A stretch of 64,000 bases of DNA from Noviherbaspirillum soli (GCF_015352955.1 NZ_JACYOX010000002.1:124001-188000); one strand, 5' to 3'. Counted from the first letter of the stretch, positions 1 through 8,977 are shown. Notes: generated by a model not told the origin, from the letters alone. Program-made: numbers and translations.

Positions 1-1
1 C

Positions 2-1165
2 GCCCGCAAGCTGTACCGGATGAATCTGCTGACGATTGGCGACTATTACCGGCAGCGCTACAGCCGCACCGTCGAAGTGATGGTGTCGTTTTGCATCGTC
101 GCGTCCTATCTGGGCTGGGTGTCGGCCCAGATCACCGCGCTCGGCCTGGTGTTCAACGTGCTGTCGCAGGGCGCCGTGTCCATGTCGGTCGGCATGTGCA
201 TCGGCGCGGCGATCGTGCTGCTGTATACCCTATTTGGCGGCATGTGGTCGGTTGCCCTGACCGATTTCTTCCAGATGACCATCATCGTGGTCGGCCTGCT
301 TTATATCGCCTACCTGGTCTCGGGCATGGCCGGCGGCGCGCAGCAGGTGGTGGCGCATGCGGCCGCGGCCGGCAAGTTCCAGCTCGCGCCGGCGCTCACC
401 GCCAGGGAGTTGCTGGCCTTCGCCGGCGCGCTGGTGACCATGATGTTCGGCTCGATCCCGCAGCAGGACGTCTTCCAGCGGGTGATGTCGGCGCGCTCGG
501 AAAGCGTGGGCGCGGCCGGCTCGATCTCCGGCGGCGCGCTGTATTTCCTGTTCGCCTTCGTGCCGATGTTCCTGGCCTATTCCGCCTATGTGATCGACCC
601 GAAGATGGTGGACGCCTTGATCGAGAGCGATGCCCAGATGATCCTGCCGACGCTGATCCTGAACAACACGCCGGTGTTTGCCCAGGTGATGTTCTTCGGC
701 GCGCTGCTGTCGGCCATCATGTCGACTGCCAGCGGCACGCTGCTGGCGCCCAGCATCACCCTGACCGAGAACGTGCTGCGCGAGATCTTTCCGATGAATG
801 ACAGGCAGATGCTGCTGGCAACGCGGCTGGTGGTGGTCTGCTTCGCCGTGGTGGTGACGATTTTCGCGCTGGTGTCGCAGGGCACGCCGATCTACGACAT
901 GGTGGGCAATGCCTACAAGGTCACGCTGGTGACCGCCTTCGTGCCTCTGGTAATGGGGCTGTACTGGAAGGGCGCAAGCAACCAGGGCGCGCTGTGCGCC
1001 GTCATTGGCGGCCTGGCAACCTGGCTGTTGATGGAACGCTTCGGCGGCGACTCGATCTGGCCGCCGCAACTGGCGGGCCTGCTGGTCAGTTTCGCCGGCA
1101 TGCTGCTGGGTTCGCTGCTGCCGCAATACACGCGCGCGACGGCCGGGGCAACCGTGCCGCGATAA
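2..1165 (+). CDS. Sodium:solute symporter (SSS family), 5' truncated
   Basis: The reading frame is open from the window edge, so the N-terminus lies outside and 387 residues are visible. The protein is almost entirely hydrophobic, with about ten membrane segments. A GGMWSVALTDFFQM stretch (around residues 79-92) is typical of SSS transporters such as PutP or the acetate and pantothenate permeases, which couple solute uptake to sodium in the inner membrane. The substrate cannot be told from sequence alone. No terminator is obvious before the next gene, but a TATAAT box lies in the 66-base gap. Family assignment is firm; subfamily is unknown. Confidence 0.85.
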   Translation, partial: ARKLYRMNLLTIGDYYRQRYSRTVEVMVSFCIVASYLGWVSAQITALGLVFNVLSQGAVSMSVGMCIGAAIVLLYTLFGGMWSVALTDFFQMTIIVVGLLYIAYLVSGMAGGAQQVVAHAAAAGKFQLAPALTARELLAFAGALVTMMFGSIPQQDVFQRVMSARSESVGAAGSISGGALYFLFAFVPMFLAYSAYVIDPKMVDALIESDAQMILPTLILNNTPVFAQVMFFGALLSAIMSTASGTLLAPSITLTENVLREIFPMNDRQMLLATRLVVVCFAVVVTIFALVSQGTPIYDMVGNAYKVTLVTAFVPLVMGLYWKGASNQGALCAVIGGLATWLLMERFGGDSIWPPQLAGLLVSFAGMLLGSLLPQYTRATAGATVPR

Positions 1166-1191
1166 ACCTGCGGTGTCACTGTGAAACCCTC

Positions 1192-1197
1192 TATAAT
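1192..1197 (+). promoter_or_regulatory. Candidate -10 box for fmdB-DUF502-aspS
   Basis: A perfect TATAAT lies 34 bases upstream of the chosen fmdB ATG, in the only gap before the operon. No convincing -35 hexamer is seen at 16-18 bases, so this is a candidate only. Confidence 0.45.
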
Positions 1198-1231
1198 TCA
1201 GGGTTTTGGATGATTTTTGCAGGGAATTTTC

Positions 1232-1525
1232 ATGCCGATTTATGCATATCGCTGTGAAGCGTGTGGTTTTGCCAAGGATGTTCTTCAGAAGATGTCCGAC
1301 GCGCCGCTGACCCAATGCCCGTCATGCGGCAAGGCCGAGTTCAAGAAGCAGGTGACCGCCGCCGGTTTCCAGCTCAAGGGCTCGGGCTGGTACGTGACCG
1401 ATTTCCGAGGCGGCTCGGGCGGCACGGCCGCGCCGGCCACGTCCGGGCCGGGAAAGAGCGAAGCGAAGTCCGAGCCGGCCGCCGCCGCGCCGGCGCCGGC
1501 CGCCAGCAGCGGCTCGCCGGACTGA
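1232..1525 (+). CDS. FmdB-type zinc-ribbon regulatory protein
   Basis: This 97-residue protein starts MPIYAYRCEACG, the hallmark of the FmdB/CxxC_CXXC_SSSS family. Two CxxC pairs (C8/C11 and C29/C32) would bind one zinc ion. The C-terminal third is a disordered Ala/Pro/Ser/Gly tail. The ATG is preferred over an in-frame TTG 15 bases upstream because a GGGAA ribosome-binding site is correctly spaced before it and the family begins MPxYxY. It is the first gene of an fmdB-DUF502-aspS set common in betaproteobacteria. The biochemical role of the family is not settled; a regulatory or metal-related function is usually assumed. Confidence 0.88.
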   Translation: MPIYAYRCEACGFAKDVLQKMSDAPLTQCPSCGKAEFKKQVTAAGFQLKGSGWYVTDFRGGSGGTAAPATSGPGKSEAKSEPAAAAPAPAASSGSPD

Positions 1526-1564
1526 TGCGTGCCGCCTGCGCAACCGCCCGCTGAGCCGTCCTCC

Positions 1565-2236
1565 ATGCGCAAATATTTCGTCACAGGCCTGCTGATCCTG
1601 GTGCCCCTGGCCATCACGATCTGGGTGCTCAACCTGATCATCAGCACCATGGACCAGTCGCTGCTGCTGCTGCCGGAACGCTGGCGGCCGGAAGCGGTGG
1701 TCGGGTTTCACATTCCCGGCCTCGGCACCATCCTGACGCTGCTGTTCATCTTCCTGACCGGCCTTGCCACCCGCAACTTCATCGGCAAGCGCATCGTCTG
1801 GGCGTGGGAAGGGCTGCTGACCCGGATTCCCGTGGTGCGCTCGATCTATTCCAGCGTCAAGCAGGTGTCCGACACACTGTTCTCGTCGTCGGGCAATGCG
1901 TTTCGCAAGGCGCTCCTGGTGCAGTATCCGCGCCAGGGCAGCTGGACCATCGCCTTCCTGACCGGCGTGCCGGGCGGCGACGTGCGCAATCACCTGAAGG
2001 GCGACTATGTCAGCATCTACATACCAACCACGCCCAACCCGACCTCCGGGTTTTTCCTGATGGTGCCGCGGGCCGACACCATCGAGCTCGACATGAATGT
2101 CGACGAGGCGCTGAAATACATCGTGTCCATGGGCGTGGTATCGCCCGAGCACTTCGAAAAGAAACTGATCATCGATCCGGCCAAGGTTGAAGCGACCGAC
2201 CGGCATCAAGCAAAGCAAACTGAAACTGGAAACTGA
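1565..2236 (+). CDS. DUF502 family inner-membrane protein
   Basis: A 223-residue protein with two N-terminal membrane segments (about residues 5-27 and 55-78) followed by a soluble domain containing the [18 protein letters not shown] motif typical of DUF502. Function is unknown in bacteria. The ATG at [10 protein letters not shown] matches the usual family start; an in-frame GTG 36 bases upstream would add an atypical Pro-rich leader. It ends only two bases before aspS, so co-transcription is very likely, as in other betaproteobacteria where this gene sits between fmdB and aspS. Confidence 0.85.
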   Translation: MRKYFVTGLLILVPLAITIWVLNLIISTMDQSLLLLPERWRPEAVVGFHIPGLGTILTLLFIFLTGLATRNFIGKRIVWAWEGLLTRIPVVRSIYSSVKQVSDTLFSSSGNAFRKALLVQYPRQGSWTIAFLTGVPGGDVRNHLKGDYVSIYIPTTPNPTSGFFLMVPRADTIELDMNVDEALKYIVSMGVVSPEHFEKKLIIDPAKVEATDRHQAKQTETGN

Positions 2237-2238
2237 CT

Positions 2239-4047
2239 ATGTCTTCTATGCGAACTCATTACTGCGGCCTCACCACCGAGGCGTTGCTGGGCCAAACCGT
2301 CAGCCTGTGCGGCTGGGTGCATCGCCGGCGCGACCACGGCGGCGTGATCTTCATCGACCTGCGCGATCGCGAGGGCCTGGTGCAGGTGGTGTGCGATCCG
2401 GACCGCGCCGAGGTCTTCAAGGCCGCCGAATCGGTGCGTAATGAGTACTGCCTGCGCATCACCGGCATCGTGCGCAGCCGCCCCGAGGGCACCGGCAACG
2501 CCAACCTGAAGTCGGGCGCGATCGAGGTGCTGTGCCACGAACTCGAAGTGCTGAATGCGTCGGTGACGCCGCCGTTCCAGCTCGACGACGACAACCTGTC
2601 GGAAACCACCCGCCTGACCCATCGCGTGCTCGACCTGCGCCGTCCGCAGATGCAGAACAACCTGCGCCTGCGCTACAAGGTCACGATGGAAGTGCGCAAA
2701 TTCCTCGATGCCAACGGCTTCATCGACATCGAGACCCCGATGCTGACCAAGTCCACTCCGGAAGGCGCGCGCGACTACCTGGTGCCGTCGCGCGTGAACC
2801 CCGGCCACTTCTTCGCGCTGCCGCAGTCGCCGCAGCTGTTCAAGCAGCTGCTGATGGTGGCCAACTTCGACCGCTATTACCAGATCACCAAGTGCTTCCG
2901 CGACGAGGACCTGCGCGCCGACCGCCAGCCGGAATTCACCCAGATCGACTGCGAAACCTCGTTCATGAAGGAACAGGACATCCGTGACCTGTTCGAGAAC
3001 ATGATCCGCCTGGTGTTCAAGAACGCGCTGGATGTCGATTTGCCCAACCCGTTCCCGGTAATGGACTTCGCCACCGCGATGGCGCTGTACGGCTCCGACA
3101 AGCCCGACATGCGCGTCAAGCTGCAGTTCACCGACCTGACCGCGGTGATGAAGGACGTGGACTTCAAGGTCTTCTCCGGCGCGGCCAACATGGACGGCGG
3201 GCGCGTGGTCGGCCTGCGCGTGCCGGGCGGCGGCGCGATGCCGCGTTCCGAGATCGACGCCTACACCCAGTTCGTCGGCATCTACGGCGCCAAGGGCCTG
3301 GCCTACATCAAGGTCAATGAAAAGGCCAAGGGCCGCGATGGCCTGCAGTCGCCTATCGTCAAGAACCTGCATGACGCGGCGCTGGCCCAGATCATCGAGC
3401 AGACCGGCGCCGAGGACGGCGACCTGATCTTCTTCGGCGCCGACAAGGCCAAGGTGGTCAATGACGCCATCGGCGCGCTGCGCGTGAAGATCGGCCACAG
3501 CGACTTCGGCCGCAAGGCCGGCCTGTTCGAGGACACCTGGCGTCCGCTGTGGGTGGTCGACTTCCCGATGTTCGAGCACGACGAGGAGGGCGACCGCTGG
3601 GTGGCGCTGCATCACCCGTTCACCGCGCCCAAGGAAGGCCATGAGGACTTCATCGAGACCGATCCGGGCCGCGCGATCGCGCAGGCCTACGACATGGTGT
3701 TGAACGGCTGGGAACTGGGCGGCGGCTCGGTGCGTATCCACCGCGCCGACGTGCAGAGCAAGGTGTTCCGCGCGCTGAAGATCAATGCCGAGGAAGCGCA
3801 GCTTAAGTTCGGCTTCCTGCTGGACGCGCTGCAATACGGCGCGCCGCCGCACGGCGGCCTGGCGTTCGGCCTGGACCGCATCGTCACCATGATGACCGGC
3901 GCCGAATCGATCCGCGACGTGATCGCCTTCCCCAAGACCCAGCGCGCCCAGTGCCTGCTGACCCAGGCGCCGTCCGAAGTCGACGAGAAGCAGCTGCGCG
4001 AGCTGCACATCCGCCTGCGCAACGCCGAGCCGTCGGTCAAGTCCTGA
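2239..4047 (+). CDS. aspS: Aspartate--tRNA ligase, bacterial type
   Basis: A 602-residue class II aminoacyl-tRNA synthetase that charges tRNA with aspartate in the cytosol. An N-terminal OB-fold anticodon-binding domain (about 1-110) is followed by the catalytic core: motif 2 begins [14 protein letters not shown] at residue 220 and motif 3 is GLAFGLDRI at 540-548. The bacterial GAD insertion lies between them (about 300-420). Length matches bacterial AspRS (about 590-600). Whether it also charges tRNA-Asn cannot be decided here. It closes the fmdB-DUF502-aspS unit and is followed by a strong terminator. Confidence 0.97.
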   Translation: MSSMRTHYCGLTTEALLGQTVSLCGWVHRRRDHGGVIFIDLRDREGLVQVVCDPDRAEVFKAAESVRNEYCLRITGIVRSRPEGTGNANLKSGAIEVLCHELEVLNASVTPPFQLDDDNLSETTRLTHRVLDLRRPQMQNNLRLRYKVTMEVRKFLDANGFIDIETPMLTKSTPEGARDYLVPSRVNPGHFFALPQSPQLFKQLLMVANFDRYYQITKCFRDEDLRADRQPEFTQIDCETSFMKEQDIRDLFENMIRLVFKNALDVDLPNPFPVMDFATAMALYGSDKPDMRVKLQFTDLTAVMKDVDFKVFSGAANMDGGRVVGLRVPGGGAMPRSEIDAYTQFVGIYGAKGLAYIKVNEKAKGRDGLQSPIVKNLHDAALAQIIEQTGAEDGDLIFFGADKAKVVNDAIGALRVKIGHSDFGRKAGLFEDTWRPLWVVDFPMFEHDEEGDRWVALHHPFTAPKEGHEDFIETDPGRAIAQAYDMVLNGWELGGGSVRIHRADVQSKVFRALKINAEEAQLKFGFLLDALQYGAPPHGGLAFGLDRIVTMMTGAESIRDVIAFPKTQRAQCLLTQAPSEVDEKQLRELHIRLRNAEPSVKS

Positions 4048-4083
4048 TGCTGCCGTCGCGTCCCGCTTTTGCGGGCGCGATGC

Positions 4084-4117
4084 AAAAAGCCGGTCGGCGC
4101 GAGCCGACCGGCTTTTT
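4084..4117 (+). terminator. Rho-independent terminator after aspS
   Basis: A perfect inverted repeat of ten GC-rich pairs, flanked by five A and five T, encloses a GCGA tetraloop 36 bases after the aspS stop. With A runs on one side and T runs on the other it could also stop transcription entering from the minus-strand gene at 4139-4339. Confidence 0.9.
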
Positions 4118-4138
4118 GTTTGGGCATGCCTGATTCCG

Positions 4139-4339
4139 CTACTGCTGCGCCACCGGCGTATAACCCGCTTCGCGGATCGCGTCGCTGACGGCGGCATCGT
4201 CGCCGGTCTGGTCCACCCGCACCAGGTGACGCTCCAGGTCCACTTCCACCCTGGCGCCCGGCGCGGCCTGCGTCACCGCCTCGGTGATGGCCTTGGCGCA
4301 ATGCTGGCAGCTCATGTCGTTGACCGTATATTGCAGCAT
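4139..4339 (-). CDS. Heavy-metal-associated (HMA) domain protein, CopZ-like
   Basis: A 66-residue single HMA domain with the metal-binding MSCQHC motif at residues 9-14 (MxCxxC) and a ferredoxin-like length. Such proteins are cytosolic copper or other soft-metal chaperones. The start is set at MLQYTVNDMSC because a GAAAGGAAG ribosome-binding site precedes it; an upstream in-frame extension lacks family similarity. No P-type ATPase or CueR-type regulator is adjacent, so the partner is not in this window. Metal specificity is inferred from family only. Confidence 0.88.
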   Translation of the reverse strand: MLQYTVNDMSCQHCAKAITEAVTQAAPGARVEVDLERHLVRVDQTGDDAAVSDAIREAGYTPVAQQ

Positions 4340-4449
4340 GGTGCTTCCTTTCGCTTTCAGTGATGTCGAGGCAGCCACTCTAAACCTTCTCGCGATGGCA
4401 GGGTCAAGCGCTGCGCAAGCCCTGCGCCGCCGGGCCGATGCGCTCGACC

Positions 4450-5676
4450 TCATTGCCGCAGCGCCTGGCGCCGGCCGCCGAGCAGCGCCAGCAAGCCCAT
4501 GGCAAGCAGGCTCAGGCTGGCCGGCTCGGGAACGGCGCCGGCATCGGCCGCGAAAACGTCGTCCGTCGGCATGCCGGCGTCGTCGCCGGCCACATCCTTG
4601 ACCAGCGCCGCCGCCGTCAGCAGCTCGTCCGCGCTGCGGGTGGTAAAGGTCGGCGTGAGCAGATAGGCATGGGTCTGGAAGTCGCTGGTCACGCCAACGG
4701 CGGCGATCTGGCCGAAGTCGTTGATGTCACTGGCCTGGTACAGCAGGAAATTCGGGTCGCTGCTCTTGACCAGGGTGTTGAGGTCGATGATCCGGCCATC
4801 CTCCCACAGGGTGGCATTCGGCCTGCCGCCAAACGGCGAGCCGCTGTAGCCAACGATCTGCCCGCGCACATTGATGCCCAGCGCGCCGCTCATGCCACCG
4901 CTGGACAGTGCGCCGAGATCGGTGATGACGCCATTGCGCCACAGCGTCGCATGCTGCGTCCGGTCGCCGGCGAGGTCGCTGCTGCCGGCCACCAGGCCGG
5001 CGTTATTCACGGCTTGCGCGCTGCTGCCGCTGCCGCCCAGTGTGCCAAGGTCGATCGCACGGCCGCGTTCCCACAGCGTTGCATGGTTTGCGGCATTGCC
5101 CGCGACGCTGCTGTAGCCGACCACGCTGCCGCGGTCATTGATATCGTAGGCGCTGCCGTAGGTGCCGCCCAGGGTGCCAAGATCCTGCGCGCGCCGGCCG
5201 TTCCATAGCGTGGCGCGGCTGGCGGCGTTGCCGGCAGTACTGCTCATGCCCACCGCCTGGTTGCGGTTGTTGATGCCATAGGCCGCGGCGTAGCTGCCGC
5301 CCAGGGTGCCAAGCGGCGTCGGCATGCCGCCCTGCCACAGCGTGGCCCGGCTGGTCGTGTCGCCCGTCAGGCCAGCCCAGCCGGCAATCACGCCGGCATT
5401 GTTGATGTCGTGGGCAACACTGTAACTGCCGCCCAGGGTGCCGAGGTCGCGCCGCGCACCGCCGCGCCAGGCGGCCGCATGCGATGCGCCGTTGGCGGTG
5501 TCGCTGCTGCCGACGACCGTTCCCGCATTGTTGAGCCCATAGCCGGTGCTGACCGGCCCGCCTAGCGTGCCGAGATCGGTCAGGACATAGGGGCCGGCGG
5601 CAATTGCGGTGTGGCTGGCCAGTCCCAGGACCAGGGAAACAAGGGCGGGCGGCATGGTTTGCTTGATGAAGGGCAT
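4450..5676 (-). CDS. HAF-repeat extracellular protein with PEP-CTERM sorting signal
   Basis: A 408-residue secreted protein: signal peptide (about 1-27, ending at AIAA), then about seven HAF-type repeats of 46-50 residues, each opening with a DLGTLGG-like motif and containing INNxGxVVG, then a C-terminal VPEPASLSLLAMGLLALLGG and basic tail. The PEP-CTERM tail is recognised by an exosortase (EpsH family) in exopolysaccharide-producing bacteria. A GGAGG ribosome-binding site precedes the ATG. No exosortase or polysaccharide genes are in the window. The role of HAF-repeat proteins is unknown; a surface or matrix role is an inference. Confidence 0.9.
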   Translation of the reverse strand: MPFIKQTMPPALVSLVLGLASHTAIAAGPYVLTDLGTLGGPVSTGYGLNNAGTVVGSSDTANGASHAAAWRGGARRDLGTLGGSYSVAHDINNAGVIAGWAGLTGDTTSRATLWQGGMPTPLGTLGGSYAAAYGINNRNQAVGMSSTAGNAASRATLWNGRRAQDLGTLGGTYGSAYDINDRGSVVGYSSVAGNAANHATLWERGRAIDLGTLGGSGSSAQAVNNAGLVAGSSDLAGDRTQHATLWRNGVITDLGALSSGGMSGALGINVRGQIVGYSGSPFGGRPNATLWEDGRIIDLNTLVKSSDPNFLLYQASDINDFGQIAAVGVTSDFQTHAYLLTPTFTTRSADELLTAAALVKDVAGDDAGMPTDDVFAADAGAVPEPASLSLLAMGLLALLGGRRQALRQ

Positions 5677-6006
5677 GACTCCTCCGTGTGACGGTTACCG
5701 TGTTGCGCTGGCTGCGCGGTGATTGCATGGATGACTATTTCAGCCAGACCGCAGGCAACCCTGCGCTAGATCAGAGGTCGGCCATCTACACCCGCCATGG
5801 CGGCTTCGACGCAACACTGGGCGGCCTCGCGCTGTCGTGGGCGCTGCGAGAGCTTGATCGGGCTAAAGGATTGTCATGATGGCTGGAACTTCATCTTCGG
5901 ATTCCGGCCACAACTGACGATCCCGCTGGATGGACGGCGCGAAAGCTCCGCCGTTTCCGCCATGAGCGGCTTTCCCACACCCATGAGCCTGGATTCGGAG
6001 TCCTTG
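5677..6006. other. Divergent intergenic region between the PEP-CTERM gene and cydA
   Basis: This 330-base gap must hold promoters for both divergent genes. A perfect 11-base palindrome, ACGGTTACCGT, lies at 5691-5701 just upstream of the PEP-CTERM ribosome-binding site. An open frame in phase with cydA runs through much of the gap but has no family similarity and no ribosome-binding site. No clear sigma-70 hexamer pair and no full FNR or ArcA box was found; TTGAT at 5854 is only half an FNR site. Confidence 0.4.
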
Positions 6007-7404
6007 ATGGAAACACTGGCCGGCGTCGATACCACCTTGCTTGCGCGGGTGCAGTTCGCCTTCACGATCGCGTTTCACATCATCTTTCCCTCCTTTACCA
6101 TCGGCCTTTCCGCCTTCATCGCCACGCTGGAGTTGCGCTGGTTCTACAGCGGCAAGCAGCATTTCCATACGCTGGCCCGGTTCTGGACCAAGATCTTCGC
6201 GGTCTCGTTCGCGATGGGCGTGGTGTCGGGCATCGTGATGGAATACCAGATCGGCACCAACTGGAGCCGCTTCGCGGAAATCATCGGCAACACGCTGGGC
6301 CCGCTGTTCAGCTATGAAGTACTGACCGCCTTCTTTCTGGAGGCCAGCTTCCTTGGCATCATGCTGTTCGGCTGGAACCGTTTCCCGCCCTGGCTGCATA
6401 CGCTGGCATCGGTGATCGTGGCCTTCGGCACCATGCTCTCGGGCTTCTGGATCCTGTCGGCCAACAGCTGGATGCATACGCCGGCCGGCTTCGCCATCGA
6501 AAACGGCATTACCTATCCGGTCGACTGGTCCGACATCATCTTCAATCCCAGCTTTCCCTACCGCTTCACCCACATGATGATCGCGACCTACCTCACCACC
6601 TCGCTGGTGGTGCTGGCCGCGGGCGCGCGCTACATGGTGCAGGGCCGCTTCGAGGTCGAGGCGCGCACCATGGTCCACATGGGGCTGGGCATGCTGGCCG
6701 TCCTGGCGCCGCTGCAGGCGGTGGTGGGCGACTTCCATGGCCTCAACACCCTGAAGCACCAGCCGGCCAAGATCGCCGCCATCGAGGCGCACTGGGACGG
6801 CAGCGAGCCGGCCGCCCTGGTGCTGTTCGCCTGGCCCGACAAGGAGGCCGAGCGCAATCATGCGGAGATTGCGATCCCGAATCTGGGCAGCCTGATCATC
6901 ACCCACGACTGGAATGGCCGCTTCAAGGGCCTGCGCGACTTCAAGCGGGAAGACAGGCCGCCGGTAGCGCCGGTCTTCTTCATGTTCCGGCTGATGGTCG
7001 GGCTGGGTCTGCTGATGATGGCCATCGGCTTCATCGGCGTCTTTCTCTGGTGGCGCAAACGCCTGCACCGGGCAAGCTGGTTCCTGCGGCCGCTGTCGCA
7101 TGCCTGGCCGGTCGGCTTCATCGCCTTGCTGGCGGGATGGATGGTGACCGAGATCGGCCGCCAGCCCTGGATTGCCTACGGTGTGCTACGCACCGCCGAT
7201 GCGGTGTCGCCGGTGACCTTCGGCTCGGTTTTGATCTCGCTGGTGCTGTTCGTGCTGGTCTATTTCGTCGTGTTCTCCATCGGCATCTGGTACATCAGCC
7301 GGCTGATCGGCAAGGGGCCGCAGCAGATTCCGGCGGACCCGGAAGCGCTGCCCAACCGGCCGCTGTCGGCCGCGCAGGAAACCACCCGGGAGGCGGCCAC
7401 ATGA
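6007..7404 (+). CDS. cydA: Cytochrome bd-type quinol oxidase subunit I (CydA/CioA)
   Basis: A 465-residue integral membrane protein that oxidises quinol and reduces oxygen. The expected haem ligands are visible: H24 in AFHIIFP, H189 in FTHMM, and M330 in FRLMVGLG. The quinol-loop signature HQPAKIAAIE and the GRQPW motif (384-388) are present. The loop is short, so the protein resembles the cyanide-insensitive CioA branch more than the long-loop E. coli CydA (522 residues). The start was chosen for its GGAG spaced six bases upstream; earlier in-frame starts lack a ribosome-binding site. The stop overlaps cydB. Confidence 0.94.
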   Translation: METLAGVDTTLLARVQFAFTIAFHIIFPSFTIGLSAFIATLELRWFYSGKQHFHTLARFWTKIFAVSFAMGVVSGIVMEYQIGTNWSRFAEIIGNTLGPLFSYEVLTAFFLEASFLGIMLFGWNRFPPWLHTLASVIVAFGTMLSGFWILSANSWMHTPAGFAIENGITYPVDWSDIIFNPSFPYRFTHMMIATYLTTSLVVLAAGARYMVQGRFEVEARTMVHMGLGMLAVLAPLQAVVGDFHGLNTLKHQPAKIAAIEAHWDGSEPAALVLFAWPDKEAERNHAEIAIPNLGSLIITHDWNGRFKGLRDFKREDRPPVAPVFFMFRLMVGLGLLMMAIGFIGVFLWWRKRLHRASWFLRPLSHAWPVGFIALLAGWMVTEIGRQPWIAYGVLRTADAVSPVTFGSVLISLVLFVLVYFVVFSIGIWYISRLIGKGPQQIPADPEALPNRPLSAAQETTREAAT

Positions 7405-8414
7405 GTGAAGTATCCGAAACCATTCCGGTCATCCTGGCGCTCCTGCTGGGCTTCACCGTGGCGATGTATGTGGTGCTGGACGGCTTCGACCTCGGCATCG
7501 GCATCCTCTTTCCCTTCTTCAGCAGGGAAGACGAGCGCGACCAGATCATGAATTCGGTGGCGCCGTTCTGGGATGGCAACGAGACCTGGCTGGTGCTGGG
7601 CGGCGTGAGCCTGTGGGCCGGTTTTCCGAAGGCCTTCGCGGTGATCCTGCCGGCGGTCTACATGCCGGTGATGTTCCTGTTGCTGGCGCTGATCTTCCGC
7701 GGCGTGGCCTTCGAATTCCGCTGGGTGGCCAAGCCGCATCACCGCAAGTGGGATGTCTCGTTCGCGGTCGGCTCCATCGTCGCCGCCTTCGCGCAGGGCC
7801 TGATCCTGGGCGCGCTGCTGCAGGAGATCCGCATCCAGGGCAACCAGTTCGCCGGCGGCCCGCTGGATTGGCTCACGCCGTTCAGCCTGATGTGCGGCGT
7901 GGCCGTGGTGGTGGGCTATGCGCTGCTGGGCGCGACCTGGCTGATGATGAAGACCGTCGACGGCGTGGAGCAGCGCTCGCGCAAGCTGGCCTTGCCGCTG
8001 CTGGCGGCTCTGATGGCCTTCATCGCCATCGTCAGCGTCTGGACCCCGCTGCAGATCGGGCGCATCGCCGAGCGCTGGTTCAGCACGCCCAACATCTTCT
8101 TCCTGAGCCAGATCCCGGTGGCCACGCTGCTGGTGGCCTGGCTCTGCTACTACGGCATTAAAAAGGGTCGTCCGATCCTGCCGTTCGCCACCTCGGTCGG
8201 CCTGTTTTTGCTGGCCTATCTCGGCCTGGTGGCATCCAATGCACCGTATATCGTGCCGCCCTCGATGACGATCTGGCAGGCGGCGTCGCATCCGTCATCG
8301 CAGGTGTTCTACCTGATTGGTGCATCGATTCTGATGCCGATGATTCTTGTTTATACGGTGCTGGTGTTCTGGCTGTTTCGGGGGAAGGTGAAGCCGGGGG
8401 AGGGGTATCACTAG
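7401..8414 (+). CDS. cydB: Cytochrome bd-type quinol oxidase subunit II (CydB/CioB)
   Basis: A 337-residue protein with about eight or nine membrane segments that pairs with CydA. The N-terminal YVVLDGFDLGIGILFPF segment is the classic CydB signature, and WDGNETWLVLGG follows near residue 54. Translation is coupled to cydA through an ATGA overlap. No small cydX-like frame follows; the next 290 bases contain a REPIN-like repeat and tRNA genes. Family assignment is certain. Which quinol and which oxygen affinity apply cannot be read from the sequence. Confidence 0.95.
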   Translation: MSEVSETIPVILALLLGFTVAMYVVLDGFDLGIGILFPFFSREDERDQIMNSVAPFWDGNETWLVLGGVSLWAGFPKAFAVILPAVYMPVMFLLLALIFRGVAFEFRWVAKPHHRKWDVSFAVGSIVAAFAQGLILGALLQEIRIQGNQFAGGPLDWLTPFSLMCGVAVVVGYALLGATWLMMKTVDGVEQRSRKLALPLLAALMAFIAIVSVWTPLQIGRIAERWFSTPNIFFLSQIPVATLLVAWLCYYGIKKGRPILPFATSVGLFLLAYLGLVASNAPYIVPPSMTIWQAASHPSSQVFYLIGASILMPMILVYTVLVFWLFRGKVKPGEGYH

Positions 8415-8433
8415 GGAGCGGGGCGCTTGCTTC

Positions 8434-8548
8434 CGTAGGGTGCAATACCCGAAGGGCATTGTACCGGGTTGCAGACCGGGATGATATTCCCAGTCGACTT
8501 CCCCGATTGGCCATCGGTGTAATGCCCCTGCGGGCATTACACCCTACG
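8434..8548. repeat. REPIN-like element (copy 1), paired inverted REP hairpins
   Basis: Two arms of about 32 bases face each other: CGTAGGGTGCAATACCC at 8434-8450 and its near reverse complement ending at 8548. Each arm also folds on itself (GGTGCAATACCC pairing with GGGCATTGTACC; GGTGTAATGCCC with GGGCATTACACC). About 50 unrelated bases separate the arms. The same arms, with a longer spacer, recur at 31970-32186. This is the layout of a non-autonomous REP doublet mobilised by a RAYT transposase; no RAYT gene is in the window. Confidence 0.8.
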
Positions 8549-8667
8549 ATGCCGCACCTTGTCTGCTTCACGGAGCGCCGGCACGGCACTCTCAACGGCG
8601 AGGTGAATCGCTACCGCAAAAGCAATATCTGCCGGAAGAGAGGGGTGCCAACTGCCAGCCGCAATAC

Positions 8668-8700
8668 AAAAAGGGCTTGCATGTTGCCATGCAAGCCCTT
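8668..8700 (-). terminator. Terminator of the downstream tRNA-Lys gene
   Basis: A perfect 13-base-pair inverted repeat (AAGGGCTTGCATG and complement) around a four-base loop lies seven bases past the 3' end of the tRNA. Read on the minus strand it ends in a T5 run. Confidence 0.85.
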
Positions 8701-8706
8701 CGTATT

Positions 8707-8782
8707 TGGTAGGCCGTGCGGGATTCGAACCTGCGACCAACGGATTAAAAGTCCGCTGCTCTACCAGCTGAGCTAACGACCC
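8707..8782 (-). tRNA. tRNA-Lys (anticodon TTT), second of a pair
   Basis: On the minus strand a 76-base cloverleaf starts GGGTCGTTAGCTCAG and ends with an encoded CCA. The anticodon loop reads ACTTTTAATC, giving anticodon TTT. The T-arm GGTTCGAATC is intact. The sequence is identical to the copy at 8902-8977. It is followed by its own terminator. Confidence 0.97.
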
Positions 8783-8849
8783 AAAAACTTCTTACTGCAA
8801 CTTCAGTACTGCATGCAACGATGCTGCATTCATGCTGAACCACCGCATT

Positions 8850-8877
8850 AAAAAAGGACTGCCTCGCGGTAGTCCTT
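8850..8877 (-). terminator. Terminator of the upstream tRNA-Lys gene
   Basis: On the minus strand a ten-base-pair stem (one G-T pair) around a short GC-rich loop is followed by six T. It separates the two tRNA-Lys genes, suggesting that each is its own transcription unit. Confidence 0.8.
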
Positions 8878-8901
8878 GAATACAACATGCTGCGGTATTC
8901 G

Positions 8902-8977
8902 TGGTAGGCCGTGCGGGATTCGAACCTGCGACCAACGGATTAAAAGTCCGCTGCTCTACCAGCTGAGCTAACGACCC
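8902..8977 (-). tRNA. tRNA-Lys (anticodon TTT), first of a pair
   Basis: Identical over all 76 bases to the copy at 8707-8782, including the encoded CCA and anticodon TTT. The spacer between the two copies is 119 bases and shares no obvious similarity with the flanks, so this is an established gene duplication rather than a recent larger repeat. Confidence 0.97.

Noticed and set aside
4450..5600. CRISPR-like or non-coding tandem repeats
   Set aside because: The periodic sequence is explained by the in-frame HAF repeats of the PEP-CTERM protein; repeat units are about 140-150 bases and diverged.
5854..5867. FNR-type box upstream of cydA
   Set aside because: Only TTGAT is present; the second half ATCAA is missing at the required spacing.
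5797..6006. N-terminal extension of cydA
   Set aside because: The frame is open, but the added residues have no cytochrome bd similarity and no ribosome-binding site; the ATG at 6007 has a well-spaced GGAG.
8707..8977. Assembly duplication producing the two tRNA-Lys genes
   Set aside because: Only the 76-base tRNA is identical. The spacer and flanks differ and each copy has its own distinct terminator.
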